Assembly: GCA_018902385.1 (NCBI GenBank) | Contig: JABSSW010000002.1 | Coordinates: 1,054,001 to 1,118,000 of the forward strand | Length of the DNA stretch: 64,000 bases | Source: Physcia stellaris | Taxonomy: Eukaryota; Ascomycota; Lecanoromycetes; Caliciales; Physciaceae | Direction of reading: 5' to 3' | Shown: piece after piece, positions 35,400 to 45,804 of the stretch | Position numbering within the stretch: position 1 is the stretch's first letter | How the letters are laid out: every line of letters starts with the position of its first letter | The notes under the pieces: generated by a model | The model's database searches: none | What the model was told of the DNA's origin: nothing | The model's input: only the letters and a program-made list of their open reading frames with translations | Translations under genes and position numbers: made by a program

Positions 35400-36851
35400 A
35401 TTACCCCATCCTTCTCTCCCTCTACTGCCATCATCGTACTGAACACCCGAACAGTCATCACATCTCGGTCAAGATGATGACTAAACTTCCTCGTGAGTCT
35501 TGCGCAAGGGGTGGAGTCAGAGCTTTCAGCGTTCTCTGATGTTGATAAGATCTAGATTCTCGGGGATATAATTAGGTGCTTAGAGGAGACTTGGTGACAT
35601 AATGTATATGAGATAATACTGACACCGGCCAGCACCGAGGTGTCAGCCAACCACTAAAGGAAGTCCTGAGCCGATAACGATCATCGGGTGTTTGATTCGT
35701 AGTGTCTTTTGAACATCTACCGAGGATTCTATTTGACCTTGAGCTCTTTCATAATCTGGTATTCAAGGAAGAGGTGGCTTACAAGCGAGATCTCATACGA
35801 GACTGGCTATGACATTCTTTTCCGAAATCAAAAAGTATCGCATCGTTAATCGGGCCCCAAAAAGAGAACACAAACGTATGATTAGTGATGCAAGAAATCA
35901 AGCAAATCATTTCCAATTTTCCCAAAAGGCAGAACACCTGCATTGCGCCATTGAATACCCACAACGAGTAGACTCAGTAATAGAGCTGTTAAATTGCATC
36001 TTCCCCTTCCTTTTTCTTCTTCGAACGGTAGCGTCTTTCATAGCCCCCAAGAGCGATTTCAATGCTCAGGTAGCGCAAAATCGGCCAATCAGTGGACTAA
36101 TACCGAACACATGGTTTTCTGTTGCCGAGACGGGAAAGACTGTTTCTAGGCAGTAACTCTGCATTTCGCGCTCACAGCTTTCTATATAATCCCTTCTTCG
36201 TACTAAGGCACGGGATAAAGCATTTGAATTTCCCATCATAAGTTTCTTCAAAAGACCCAGTGACTTCATTGTCTTTTCGTGCTTAGTATGCTGTTGTTTG
36301 AGGCGATTCGTCCATCAAGCGCAGTTGGCAATAAGAGCCGTTGATCTTCCGAACCATTTAGTGGATTAAGGCTAGCCATGCCCTCCTCTCGGAAAGATTG
36401 AATATGCGTGGCTGAACTTCTTTCCGATGGAATCGTCCTTGGGAGCTCCTTGAGCCGTGCTCGCGAAGCCCGCATTGAAGTCAGAGGAAACAGCACCGTC
36501 TCGAACCTCGTCAAATGAAATCCTTGGATCCGATATCAGTAGCTCCCAGAGACCACTATGACTTGTGAAGGTAGCCATTCTGGGCAAACCGTCTTCGAGT
36601 CGGTAGACGTTTGTGTCTGGCGGAAGGCATCAAAATTCGATCTATCGTGATGAAGAAAGTGAAATGTACTCCTGCAGTCTGCGCTTCGAGCTTGTGATTA
36701 CGACCATGCACGTTGTATTGAATTATATAAGTTTGCGCTGAATTCTCGATTTGCACAATCTAATGCATCAGGACCCATCGAAAGATCGATGTGCGAGCTC
36801 ATATCTCGCTGTCCATCGTGGCAGCTTATCGATCACCCTACTTATTTGACA
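35400..36851. other. Gene-poor interval
   Basis: Several open frames of 60-115 codons occur on both strands; none shows a domain, signal peptide or splice support. I see no gene to report. Confidence 0.45.
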
Positions 36852-39272
36852 TCACAACAGTACAAGGCTAGGTCCGGGCTTCTTCAAGCCCACATAGCTT
36901 GTGGCACACCGTATACAAGTATTTCTTCCCCTTAAGAATAGAAAAAGTCCACTTTCGCAGGTCTGGCAAAGATCATCCAGCTGCAACCACCGAGCAGCTG
37001 CATTATCTGACACGGAGAAAAACCATATATTATTGGCGTTATGACTGCTAGCCCTCATGAAAGTGGAGGCTTCAGCTTCGGACTCCAGACCAGTCATTGA
37101 TTTGTAAGATACTTCGATGACTCGTTCTTGTGTCTCCTCCGATACTTTGGGCCAGTGACAATCAAATATCCTATGAGGTTTGTCCACAGTTGGCTGGTCT
37201 ACTTCTCCGTTGGGTACATCGCGGTGATCTTCAGCGTACCTTTCAGTTCCCTGCCCGGAAATTTCTTGCGTAGGGCTACGCATATGCTCTTTGAGCCATT
37301 CTGATGGATTTGATATTGTATCTTGACAATCACAATGGGGGAATGGCTCGGCCTGGACGCAAATTTCTTGCATGAAGCGAAATCCATATTTGTGCTTCTT
37401 GGTTGTTCGACGGTTCTTCTTGCTCTTCTCATCCCTATCGATAGAATCCCAGTCGAACCATTGGGTGACGGAAAAGGCATCGGAATGATGTCCAATCAAT
37501 ACTGATCCTCTCTTTGCAGTACTCACGCCCGGGTAAAATACAATTTCAGGCTTTTCGCTGAGCGTTTGTCCGAAGGTAGTCTCCATAGTGTATAGATCGA
37601 TTGGGCCGTCAGTTATGCGAGCCCTCCTTAGACCTCGACGTGAAGGAACGCCACATAATACTCTCATAGTAGATATTGAGACATCAGCAGGATCAAGAGC
37701 ATCAACAGAGTCGAAGAAGATGCTCCATCCCCAGGCACTTACGAGGACACTCTGACCAACGTATTCTTCCGAGAACATTGAGCCCAACAGTAGTCGTGAT
37801 AGGAACTTAAATGACTTAATGAGATCTGGGGGTTGCTGCGTGACAACTCCTGTCGAGGATTCTTCGATTTCGTGGTCCACTTTCTCAAGTTGCCAAAGGA
37901 CATCTAGGGATAGTGGTAGATTTGAGCATTGCTCGAGGTCGTGTACTTGCACTCTAGCAATGCTGAGAGTAAGAGCCACAAGCGCTGGCCAGTTAATTCT
38001 TTGCATAACACGCAAAGTCGGCGGCTTGTTAACAAGTTTTTCCAACTTGTTCGACTCCAAAGAAATAAACAGAAACTGGCCGGCACGGAGTACATCACTA
38101 TCTGCCGGAGCCGGGAACCAACTCTCGGAGCTCTCATCAAGAGAGCAAGTGGTATCGTCAGTGAAAGTCTGCACATGGGATTCCTCTGCTCTGGATGTCC
38201 GATCAAGAGCCCGCAGCATCGCCAGAGCTCGGGCCGTTATCCAGTGGGACCAGTAGTGCATTTCGTCCTCGGTTGCCTTTGCATGTTCAAGCACCTTGCG
38301 GCCGAACCCGTAGGCTTGCGAGCGATGTTCCCGAGAGATACGGTTATCACTGTCATCACTCACTAATGTAAATAAAGGCTCATGTTTATCGGCAGGGTCC
38401 AAGAGCGTAGCCCTTACTGCTGAGGGATCGCAATCCTCAACAATCAGATTCCTGGGCTCTTTGCCGAAAGTAATCTCATTTTCGCCGAAACGAACCACAA
38501 CCCCGAGACCCAGGACATGGTGACACCAGACAATGATTGTGCTGATCCCCGTGTCACAACTGAGGTGGAGTAGTCGGTGCTCAGGGAAATTCTGTAAGGA
38601 GTGTAGCCACATAAGCAACGATTGAAGAACGACAAAGGGCAAGTTTCTTTGCTTGAATCTTGGTAACTCTAAGCTTGTATTCTTCGTAATCTTGCTCTTC
38701 TTGTGTTGATGTCCTGGCCTCTCCGGATTGGGATGCATTATGGATGCCTCAATCTTGTACTCCACCGACTCGTACAAAGGTCCCCACTGGAAGGCCGATG
38801 TTTGCTGTTGACAGGCGCGTAATGTCCCAAGTAAGGAGACATAATCCGGTATACTTTCAGTCCCCTTGCCTGCTTCTCGCACGATGCTTTCGATTGCGTC
38901 TACCATAGCACTCGCCAAAGATTGGTGTTCGTGAGAGAAGCAGAGGGCCGACAGCTGAACTACCATTGAGAAGAGAGCGGGATTCTTGAGCGCCTCTTGC
39001 ACAGTAGGCCCACTTCCAGACTCCAGCATAATATCTACATATCTTGAGATGAAAGCCTTGTCGGCTTTAGCGACCGCTTCTCGGAAGTGAAAGTCCATGA
39101 CTTCGTCGATTCTGTGACGGCCTATCAGGGATGCCAATCTCATCTCGGTGATGACATCAGAGCCTGCTTTCTTGATAGCGTCAACCAGAGCCAGAGATCC
39201 GAGGGCGGATATAGCCTGGGTGAGAGGATTCACGATATTGGTCAACTCAAGACCAATCTGGAATTGAACCAT
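36852..39272 (-). CDS. 806-aa conserved-looking fungal protein, unknown function
   Basis: Single-exon gene starting at a clear ATG (MVQFQIGLELTNIVNPLTQA). The N-terminal third is helical and alanine/leucine-rich. Residues ~215-275 carry a strongly protein-like block (LPFVVLQSLLMWLHSLQ; HLSCDTGISTIIVWCHHVLG; VVVRFGENEITFG) that I associate with a widespread uncharacterised ascomycete family. The C-terminus has a zinc-ribbon-like C-x2-C-x13-C-x2-C motif (Cys769, 772, 786, 789), inside LCQTCESGLFLFLRG and CIRCATSY. Basic linker KKNRRTTKKHK around residue 635. No signal peptide; cytoplasmic or nuclear by default. I do not know its role. Confidence 0.85.
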   Translation of the reverse strand: MVQFQIGLELTNIVNPLTQAISALGSLALVDAIKKAGSDVITEMRLASLIGRHRIDEVMDFHFREAVAKADKAFISRYVDIMLESGSGPTVQEALKNPALFSMVVQLSALCFSHEHQSLASAMVDAIESIVREAGKGTESIPDYVSLLGTLRACQQQTSAFQWGPLYESVEYKIEASIMHPNPERPGHQHKKSKITKNTSLELPRFKQRNLPFVVLQSLLMWLHSLQNFPEHRLLHLSCDTGISTIIVWCHHVLGLGVVVRFGENEITFGKEPRNLIVEDCDPSAVRATLLDPADKHEPLFTLVSDDSDNRISREHRSQAYGFGRKVLEHAKATEDEMHYWSHWITARALAMLRALDRTSRAEESHVQTFTDDTTCSLDESSESWFPAPADSDVLRAGQFLFISLESNKLEKLVNKPPTLRVMQRINWPALVALTLSIARVQVHDLEQCSNLPLSLDVLWQLEKVDHEIEESSTGVVTQQPPDLIKSFKFLSRLLLGSMFSEEYVGQSVLVSAWGWSIFFDSVDALDPADVSISTMRVLCGVPSRRGLRRARITDGPIDLYTMETTFGQTLSEKPEIVFYPGVSTAKRGSVLIGHHSDAFSVTQWFDWDSIDRDEKSKKNRRTTKKHKYGFRFMQEICVQAEPFPHCDCQDTISNPSEWLKEHMRSPTQEISGQGTERYAEDHRDVPNGEVDQPTVDKPHRIFDCHWPKVSEETQERVIEVSYKSMTGLESEAEASTFMRASSHNANNIWFFSVSDNAAARWLQLDDLCQTCESGLFLFLRGRNTCIRCATSYVGLKKPGPSLVLL

Positions 39273-39839
39273 AGCGGTTTCGAAAGGGCGCCTATACGTT
39301 GAGGATAAGTCCTGTATCCTAGGCTGCTAGATCATGGCCCGCCAGATAAGTAAAATTTATTGGCGCAACCCCGCGTTCACAAGCAGTCCGGCTCTATTCG
39401 GACTAATTGCAAGAGCTGTGGGACTCGGCTACCTCTTATAATCGATTTGGCCTCGATTGCGTCTCTGTCAAGGCTGATTGATGCCTGGGGCTTTGGCACG
39501 CGGAAATTCCCCCGTCATTTTCGAGTCCTCCTGTCCAATCGTGCCCGACTTTCTCGTCGCAGTATCTCAAGCACAGACCGAACGAAAACATGCGAGATAA
39601 TATGGGAATATACCGAGAGTCTTTACCCTGCCAGTGGAGGCGCGGTTGGCGATTTGTCGGCCATTCTCTAAATAAGAAGCAGACAACCAGGCAGATGGGT
39701 AACATCAGTGACGAGGCACCAATGAGAGAAGGCAGGGACAAGAAGTGAATCTGATTGTCACCAAAAGTTTTACGCACGAGCAGCTACTTAGTCCTGGACT
39801 TTGAGGAGTCTGACTGAGACCGCTGACATGCGGTTTGAG
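39273..39839. other. Intergenic
   Basis: About 570 bp between the upstream side of the 806-aa gene and the 3' end of the Nse2 gene. Nothing recognised. Confidence 0.5.
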
Positions 39840-41308
39840 CTATTCATCTTCTTCCTCTTCTCCTTTTTCGCTCAGAGAAGCGACATCGGCTTCGCCTTCA
39901 CTCCCCTCGATCTGCGTCTCGCCAACCATCTCATAGCTATCGTCCTCGCCTTCGCCTCCTAGCTGCGTACCAGGGACGACACTTACCTCCCTTCCCCCAG
40001 CCTCAGCGTCCCTTCCTACCTGCCCAGCTCCACTTCTTCCCTGACTCATCATCTCCTTCTTGACGTGGTGATTCCCCGCGCCGGACTAGATGAGATATGC
40101 TGTCTCTGCGTCCCCTTCACGTAGCCCGTCTCCCCATCCGAATCCTCGTCCCGCCTGGCAGCCTCTTTAGCTTGCATGCGTCTGATCTTCCGCACCAGCG
40201 CCGCATCCACTTTCAGATTCGCCGCAGTGAGCACGATGGCGCATTCGGGGCATTTAATCGCCTTCTGCCTCTTCGGGCCCATCGAAAGCTGCGTGCCGTT
40301 GTCGACGGTGATGGGTGCGGTAACGGTCAGAGACGAGGCGGACAGCATATCGTGGATAGCGGCTTTTTCGAAGGAATGTGGGCATTTTGTACTAGATATT
40401 GGTTCTCGCATTGGACGCAGCGTGATGGGGCAGCGGAGGGATCGTTTTTCGGAGGCGACTTGGATGTCTTCGTCCGAGGCATCTGCTGCTGTTGTGGTAG
40501 CGTTGTGAGAGTCATGGGTGGTGTTGCGAGATGAGGGGAACCATGTCGAGGCATGTGGCATGGGCGGCGCGTTGTCTTCTTCGCCGGCGTGCTGCGCGTC
40601 GTGCAGAACTTTGCGGAAGCCAATGTAATCATTGTTGGACGCGTATTTATCGCTGAGAGAGAGGGAATCATAGGATGTTGCTGAAGCAGCGAGGCGGGTG
40701 CGGAGGAAAGTGGATGGGCCTTCTTGTTGCTGGCTCTGTAATTCGGAGTCTTCTTCCTCATCGTCTTCATCTTCATCCTCATCATCGTCGTCGGCATTCG
40801 CTCGCTGACGCTTTTGTCCCCGGAACTGTGATGCTCCCAAGGTGCTCTGGGTAGGAGCCGATCGTCCCCCTGATTCCCGTAGGTTCACACTCATCTCGCG
40901 TAACGCAGTCTCGACGCTCTCAGTGTGCGCTTTGCTATCGACCACCCCTCTTACCGCTTCTTCCATCTTCGCCGTTATCTCCTTTGTATCTTGTCCCATC
41001 TTAGCAATCTTCGCGGCTTGGACTTGATCCTCTTCAGCGCCGCGCTGGACGCGTTTTGCAGTTGAGCGCTGGTGCGTGATGGAGCGGTTGATATAGCGCT
41101 CATTGATATCTGCAGCTATGTTTTGGAGGGAAGAGAGGGCAACTTCTTGACGCTTTGTGAGAGGGGTAAGAGGGTAGGTGCGTGTGAAGGAGTTGAGGGC
41201 TATAATGGCGTCTTGATTGAGAGGGTTGGAGAGAGGCTGGTAGGGCGGGAGGCTCGCGGGCCCACGAGAGGCAGTCCCCGAGGGGCGGGATCGTGAGGAT
41301 GTGGCCAT
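39840..41308 (-). CDS. nse2: Nse2/Mms21-type SUMO E3 ligase (SMC5/6 complex)
   Basis: Start at the ATG at 41,308 (MATSSRSRPSG). Residues ~35-170 are helical, as expected for the SMC5-binding part. An acidic run (DDDDEDEDEDDEEEDSE) follows at ~175. An SP-RING lies at ~300-385: RCPITLRPMREPISSTKCPH.., then KAIKCPECAI, giving the C-P-I..C-x-H..C-P-x-C ligand set of Nse2 rather than the Siz/PIAS form. Nse2 sumoylates DNA-repair and cohesin targets in the nucleus. Two 3' ends are possible: a stop near 40,066, or splicing of an 80-bp intron (40,120-40,041, GTGAAG..GAGTCAG) in phase to an acidic tail ending at 39,840 (..SLSEKGEEEEDE). I favour the spliced form because the tail is open, acidic and in frame. 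Confidence 0.85.
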
Positions 41309-41309
41309 T

Positions 41310-42677
41310 GTGTAGTTGTGGACGGCGAATATGTTGCGTTGAATCCAGGACTCGTTCAAGATGAATTGACGCGAGAGAACGAACGCGACTAATTTCTTGG
41401 CAGCATGCAGCTCAACCGGGAACTACTAGGGTTAAGGTTGGCCTACAATCAGTCTCGGCAGCCTCAGCGACCCCAACGAAAATCCACCACCTCACAACTT
41501 CACAATCCCTACATCACAAACAACGCCCCACCTCACGTTCCAAATCCTCAAATTCAAATCCAACGAGCAGTACCAAACCACCAATCCCTCACCACAAATC
41601 CGAAGCATCCGAAACCCAGGGAGACTTTCAAGGCATCATCTGCCGTGTAGAAATGCCTTGGTAAGGTGCTTGATTTTACTACTTGGGATATGTCAATGGG
41701 GTGTTTGAATAGGGAGGTTTTGCAGTCCGGTTTATAGCCTGTTTATAGCCGCTCTCCTTTCTGATTCGGAAGGTAATGATCCGATCGGGAAAGAGAGATA
41801 AACAGGCCTGCGTTAAGTTAACGCAGGCCTGTTTATCTCTTTTCCTACCGGATCAGGAAGGTGATCAATCTCAACCCTAACCACCTTTTTCATCATTGGA
41901 CCGAATCTATGAGCGGGACACAAGACCAGTTCCATTTAAGGCAGGTCCCGCATTGTAACGCAGACCCTGAAAATTTTATAAACCGGGCTGCAAAACCTCC
42001 CTAATGAGAGCGAATGCGTGCTAAAAATGGAGATTGATGATCATTCGATCAAGAGCACAAGGTAAGGTATTCGTGGAAATGAGTAGGTGGGGATAGTGGA
42101 ATACGGTACAGTACTATCCGTACTCGTATCTAAGAAAAGATCACGAAGCACGGAACCTTGTCCGGGTTTTCCATAATCACACCATCTAAGTAGATACAAG
42201 CAATCACAACATTATTCAGGTCACCTCACTCTGAAATTCATGTTCCAGTGATGAGGTCATAATCGTGCACAGGTGAAAAGGTATCAGGTGGAACACGGGA
42301 TCATGTGACAAATTCATGTGACAGATTCATTGTGAGAGTTTCATTTAGATCATGTCTCTGTTTTCCAATTATAGTAGCAAAGGTAATACATCCGGGCACG
42401 AAGCCTTCTGACGTTCCGTAAGCCGTCAGTTCCGGCCCCCTTCCCATGCTCCGTGCATTCCAGCGGAAATCCTGTCAGAACGCCACAGTCTGCTTCCAAA
42501 CACCGTGCTAAGCGAAGGCAATGGGACGTCTTCCTCAGACGAGGGCGTCAATCGTATTCGGTAATGATGACGACATGATAAGTTTAAGTGATAATAGTAA
42601 GAGTAGTAAGGGCAGCTGTGCCCCTCGTATTCATCGTGATCATACATCGTCCCTCTTCATGAGTGAAGAATAGCCAA
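41310..42677. other. Intergenic around the MITE
   Basis: Apart from the MITE at 41,712-42,001 nothing is supported. A plus-strand frame at 41,405-41,650 is Pro/Gln/Asn-rich and sits in the Nse2 promoter region. Confidence 0.5.
41712..42001. mobile_element. MITE with TA target duplication and perfect central palindrome
   Basis: 290 bp flanked by TA on both sides (41,710-41,711 and 42,002-42,003). Terminal inverted repeats are about 26 bp with one mismatch (GGGAGGTTTTGCAG(T/C)CCGG). At the centre, 41,794-41,840 is a perfect inverted repeat with 23-bp arms around a single G (arm end: GGCCTGCGTTAA). Partial pairing continues outward (GATCCG blocks), so single strands could fold into a long hairpin. 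No coding capacity. TA duplication and this structure fit a Tc1/mariner- or pogo-derived MITE. Confidence 0.88.
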
Positions 42678-43430
42678 TCACCGCCATCTCGAATCTTTAG
42701 GCGGCACCGGCGGGGGATACCGCAGATCCTCATCAACGTAGGCCGGTCTTTGGCGGTATCTGCGCTCCTTGTCCCTCAGATCTTGCTCGAAGAGGGTGTC
42801 TCGGCCGATATAGTGGCTGTTATCCCTTCGTAGCTGTCTGTAACGTCCTGGTGGCGGGACAACGGTGGTCTCTAGGGTCGGTTTCCGGATATAGCGTGGT
42901 TCTCTTAGGGATGAAGAGGACGAAGAAGCTGAAGATCCCGAGTTCTGCCTCTCATGCGTCCGCTGGTGGTAGTTGCGGGGATAGAATGATGCCGAGGAAG
43001 TATAGTAGTCACCACCATTCCCACTGAAAGAATACTGGTGCACGGGCGGCGTGACCTTTCTCCTCAACCTCAGGCCCCGCTCCAGCGCCTTCAGCAATTC
43101 CCGAACGGCTTCGCACCGCTGCGGGACCTCGACGTGGACGCGCTGGCCTTGTTCGAGGTCGATGAGGGAGTGGGCTTGCCCGGTCTTGTTGTAGAGGTAC
43201 TGCGCTACATCCAGTGCGCGCTGGTGCCCTCGGGAACAGAGAGTGCCGCCTCGACGGAATATGTCGTAGGGGTGGGCGCAGGAGCCGCAATGGGAGGCGT
43301 GGCGGGCGAAGGCTTTCATGACGAAGAGCTCATCGTCACGGGGCAGCCGAGAGTAGGCGGGTGATTCTGCGAAGTCGACGGAGCGGCGGTAGGAGGGAAT
43401 GACCTCGGGGGAGGCCGACCGTGAGGACAT
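42678..43430 (-). CDS. Ser/Arg/Pro-rich protein with Cys-His cluster, unknown function
   Basis: 250 aa from the first ATG (MSSRSASPEVIPSYRR). Residues ~35-125 form the only ordered-looking region: FARHASHCGSCAHPYDIFRR, GTLCSRGHQRALDVAQYLYN, VHVEVPQRCEAVRELLKALE. H-x2-C-x2-C..C-x3-H could bind zinc and then a helix. The remainder is disordered, with a poly-Ser run (SSASSSSSSL), several Arg/Tyr-rich stretches and a terminal PPPVPPK motif suited to SH3 binding. A similar Cys-His block occurs in other ascomycete proteins of unknown function as far as I recall. Intronless. Confidence 0.7.
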   Translation of the reverse strand: MSSRSASPEVIPSYRRSVDFAESPAYSRLPRDDELFVMKAFARHASHCGSCAHPYDIFRRGGTLCSRGHQRALDVAQYLYNKTGQAHSLIDLEQGQRVHVEVPQRCEAVRELLKALERGLRLRRKVTPPVHQYSFSGNGGDYYTSSASFYPRNYHQRTHERQNSGSSASSSSSSLREPRYIRKPTLETTVVPPPGRYRQLRRDNSHYIGRDTLFEQDLRDKERRYRQRPAYVDEDLRYPPPVPPKDSRWR

Positions 43431-45804
43431 TGTGTGTGGGAGGTAGGTGTAGCGGATGTTTGTGGATTTTGGTTGAGACACCTTGAAGGGCTCGCTTCGT
43501 GAGTTTGTTTGACCAGCAATATGTTTTGACTACTGGGGTTGGGATGAGAGAGACCGGTACATTTATGTATGTATCGGTAAGAGTGATGTTGTACAAGTTA
43601 GTAATGCTGGCCGTTTGAGGCCTGTAACGATGGAATAAGGAAGATGTTTGGCAACAATAGAATGTTTCGAAGGTCAATTGTTGTAGGGCAGTGGCTAGAG
43701 AGTTATGTTGGAACAGAGGTGGAAACAGAGAGGATGGGAGTGCGTGGTCTGTTGGGTTAGAGCAGTAAATCCTTCTTCACGGGCAGCACAGCTTTATGAA
43801 CAGAGACCAAAAGAGATTACACAAACGTTGGGGATTTACTAGCCTTATACAACATTTTGATCGATCATGTGTGTCTGGGTGCCTGTTCGTGTTTCTCAAC
43901 CCATGATGTTTTAGCCTGGAGTCATAGGCATCCATATGCAGTCATTCGGGTAATCTGCGTGTATCCGTGCGACTAGAGCCGAGCAGCACCCCATCTTAGA
44001 TTGGTTGTAAACGGGGGCCTATCGCTGAGGGTGTGCACAATGTTCCGATGTACGTAAGCATTGATGTCTTTTGGCATAGCCATCAGGCGTTCTCAAACGA
44101 ACGTGGCTGTGCTGGCAATGGGGTGCGGGAGGAATCGACGGGAGGACTGTCACCCGTGCCCATTTTGGAAGCACTGTCTTTTGTCCAAATGCTTTGAGAC
44201 AATGCCATAGTGGTGGGAATGCCGACACCGACACCTGTCTTGCTTTGCATCATGCCTAGAGGTTTCGGCATTTGGAAACAAAAGACAATAACAATTCAAA
44301 CTCACAATCATGCCAGTTGGAACCTGCGGCGGCCGCTTTTCCCGAAGTTCGAACTCGCCTTGGGATCAGTCAAGCGAGCAAGCTAAACCTATCATGGACA
44401 AGGCTTTGTGAAGGGCTGTCTTGGCGAGACCCCGACTTTTTCACCCGATCTCCCTGAGCTCCCCACACCAAATGATCATCTTGACCAGTCACACGACCCA
44501 GAAATCAGCTCTCATCGTCATTTGCCCCGCTGCCGGTCATATCTGCCTGCCTATTAATCCCGACTGGTCAATTGAGAGTCTTCAAGAATGAGTCACATCC
44601 TATTGGCTAGCCTCTTCCCGTATCGTGTCCTTTTCCTTGTGGAGACATAGGAGAGGTGACGGTGCAACAAAGCGTCAAAGAATTATTGTACTCGATTTAC
44701 TTCATGTATCCCTGTACATAACGAAACTTTTCCGTGTTGCTTAATGGTCCTTGGTCGCAGAGCTTCGCTCAAGGAGGGGTCAAAGGATCAGTGAGGGGAT
44801 CCGCTGATAATAGTTACCGATATTAATGGAGGCTCTGCGGTGACTTCAGACTCTTCAAGCAACGTGGAGGCTTAGTAGATCGTAAAGTCAACTGATCCTC
44901 CATTACAGAGTTATTGGTTTCGTGGGTGACCTTAAATCCTGAGCTGCGCCATCCTCACGTGTTGGTACCAACGGGGAATGGCGTAATCTGTCCTACCACA
45001 TATTAATGTCGAAACAAAATCCTCATTTCTGGAGCTTGTTGATCGGGTTTCGACTATTGATCCATCCAACAGGAGGAATTCGGTTTCCATGGAGACCGTA
45101 CCGGAGTATATGTACTTTGGGCTTTCCTGTCGCCACGTCGTCCGTTATCATACATGGAGCCATCACTGAAACCATGCCTGTTATGTCTGTAAGTACATAT
45201 GTCAAAAGCTTGCCAGGAGTGTCCTTCCACGGAGGCTGTACATGATCATCGTTTCCAAGCTATTCGATGTCAGGCGGTAGATGCTGTGTCCTGCCTCTGC
45301 CTTCTGTTCTACCACCATCGTCCCAGAGCACTATCACTGCCGAATCCGAAAATCCATCTTCTTCAATCAGCCGATGACTTGAATCTATATCTCCATTTCC
45401 GGCCTTAAGACTCCGTATCATGAGGTGTGCGTATAAGCTGGGTCTAATTAGTATTCAGAATTCTGCAAGTTCGCAGAAATACAGTCCAAATCAACGAAGG
45501 GTGACTGCGAGATATGCAATGGGAGCTCTTCGAGTCGACGCTACCTGACTATGGAAGACAACGATGTTCTTTGAGAGCAAATTCTGCGGTGGTGCCAGTC
45601 CTCTCCTAGAGTCTGGGTAATTCGATGCACCATGGCGCTTATGATCCAGAGCGACACTATGTCGAAGAGTCGAAGAGGCAAATCTTGAGGGCCGATAGTT
45701 GAAAGTTGCCAGCCCAGATGCATCGACGGGTACTGCCGCCAGGCATTTTTGCTATACGTCTCGGATATCAAGAGCGATAGTCGACAATCTTTGGAGTGGT
45801 GACA
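43431..45804. other. Intergenic
   Basis: About 2.4 kb without a supported gene. Open frames are short and overlap on both strands. This is the upstream side of the 42.7-43.4 kb gene and the downstream side of the first P450. Confidence 0.5.

Noticed and set aside
41405-41650. 81-codon plus-strand frame
   Set aside because: Pro/Gln/Asn-rich, in the Nse2 promoter, no start or splice support.
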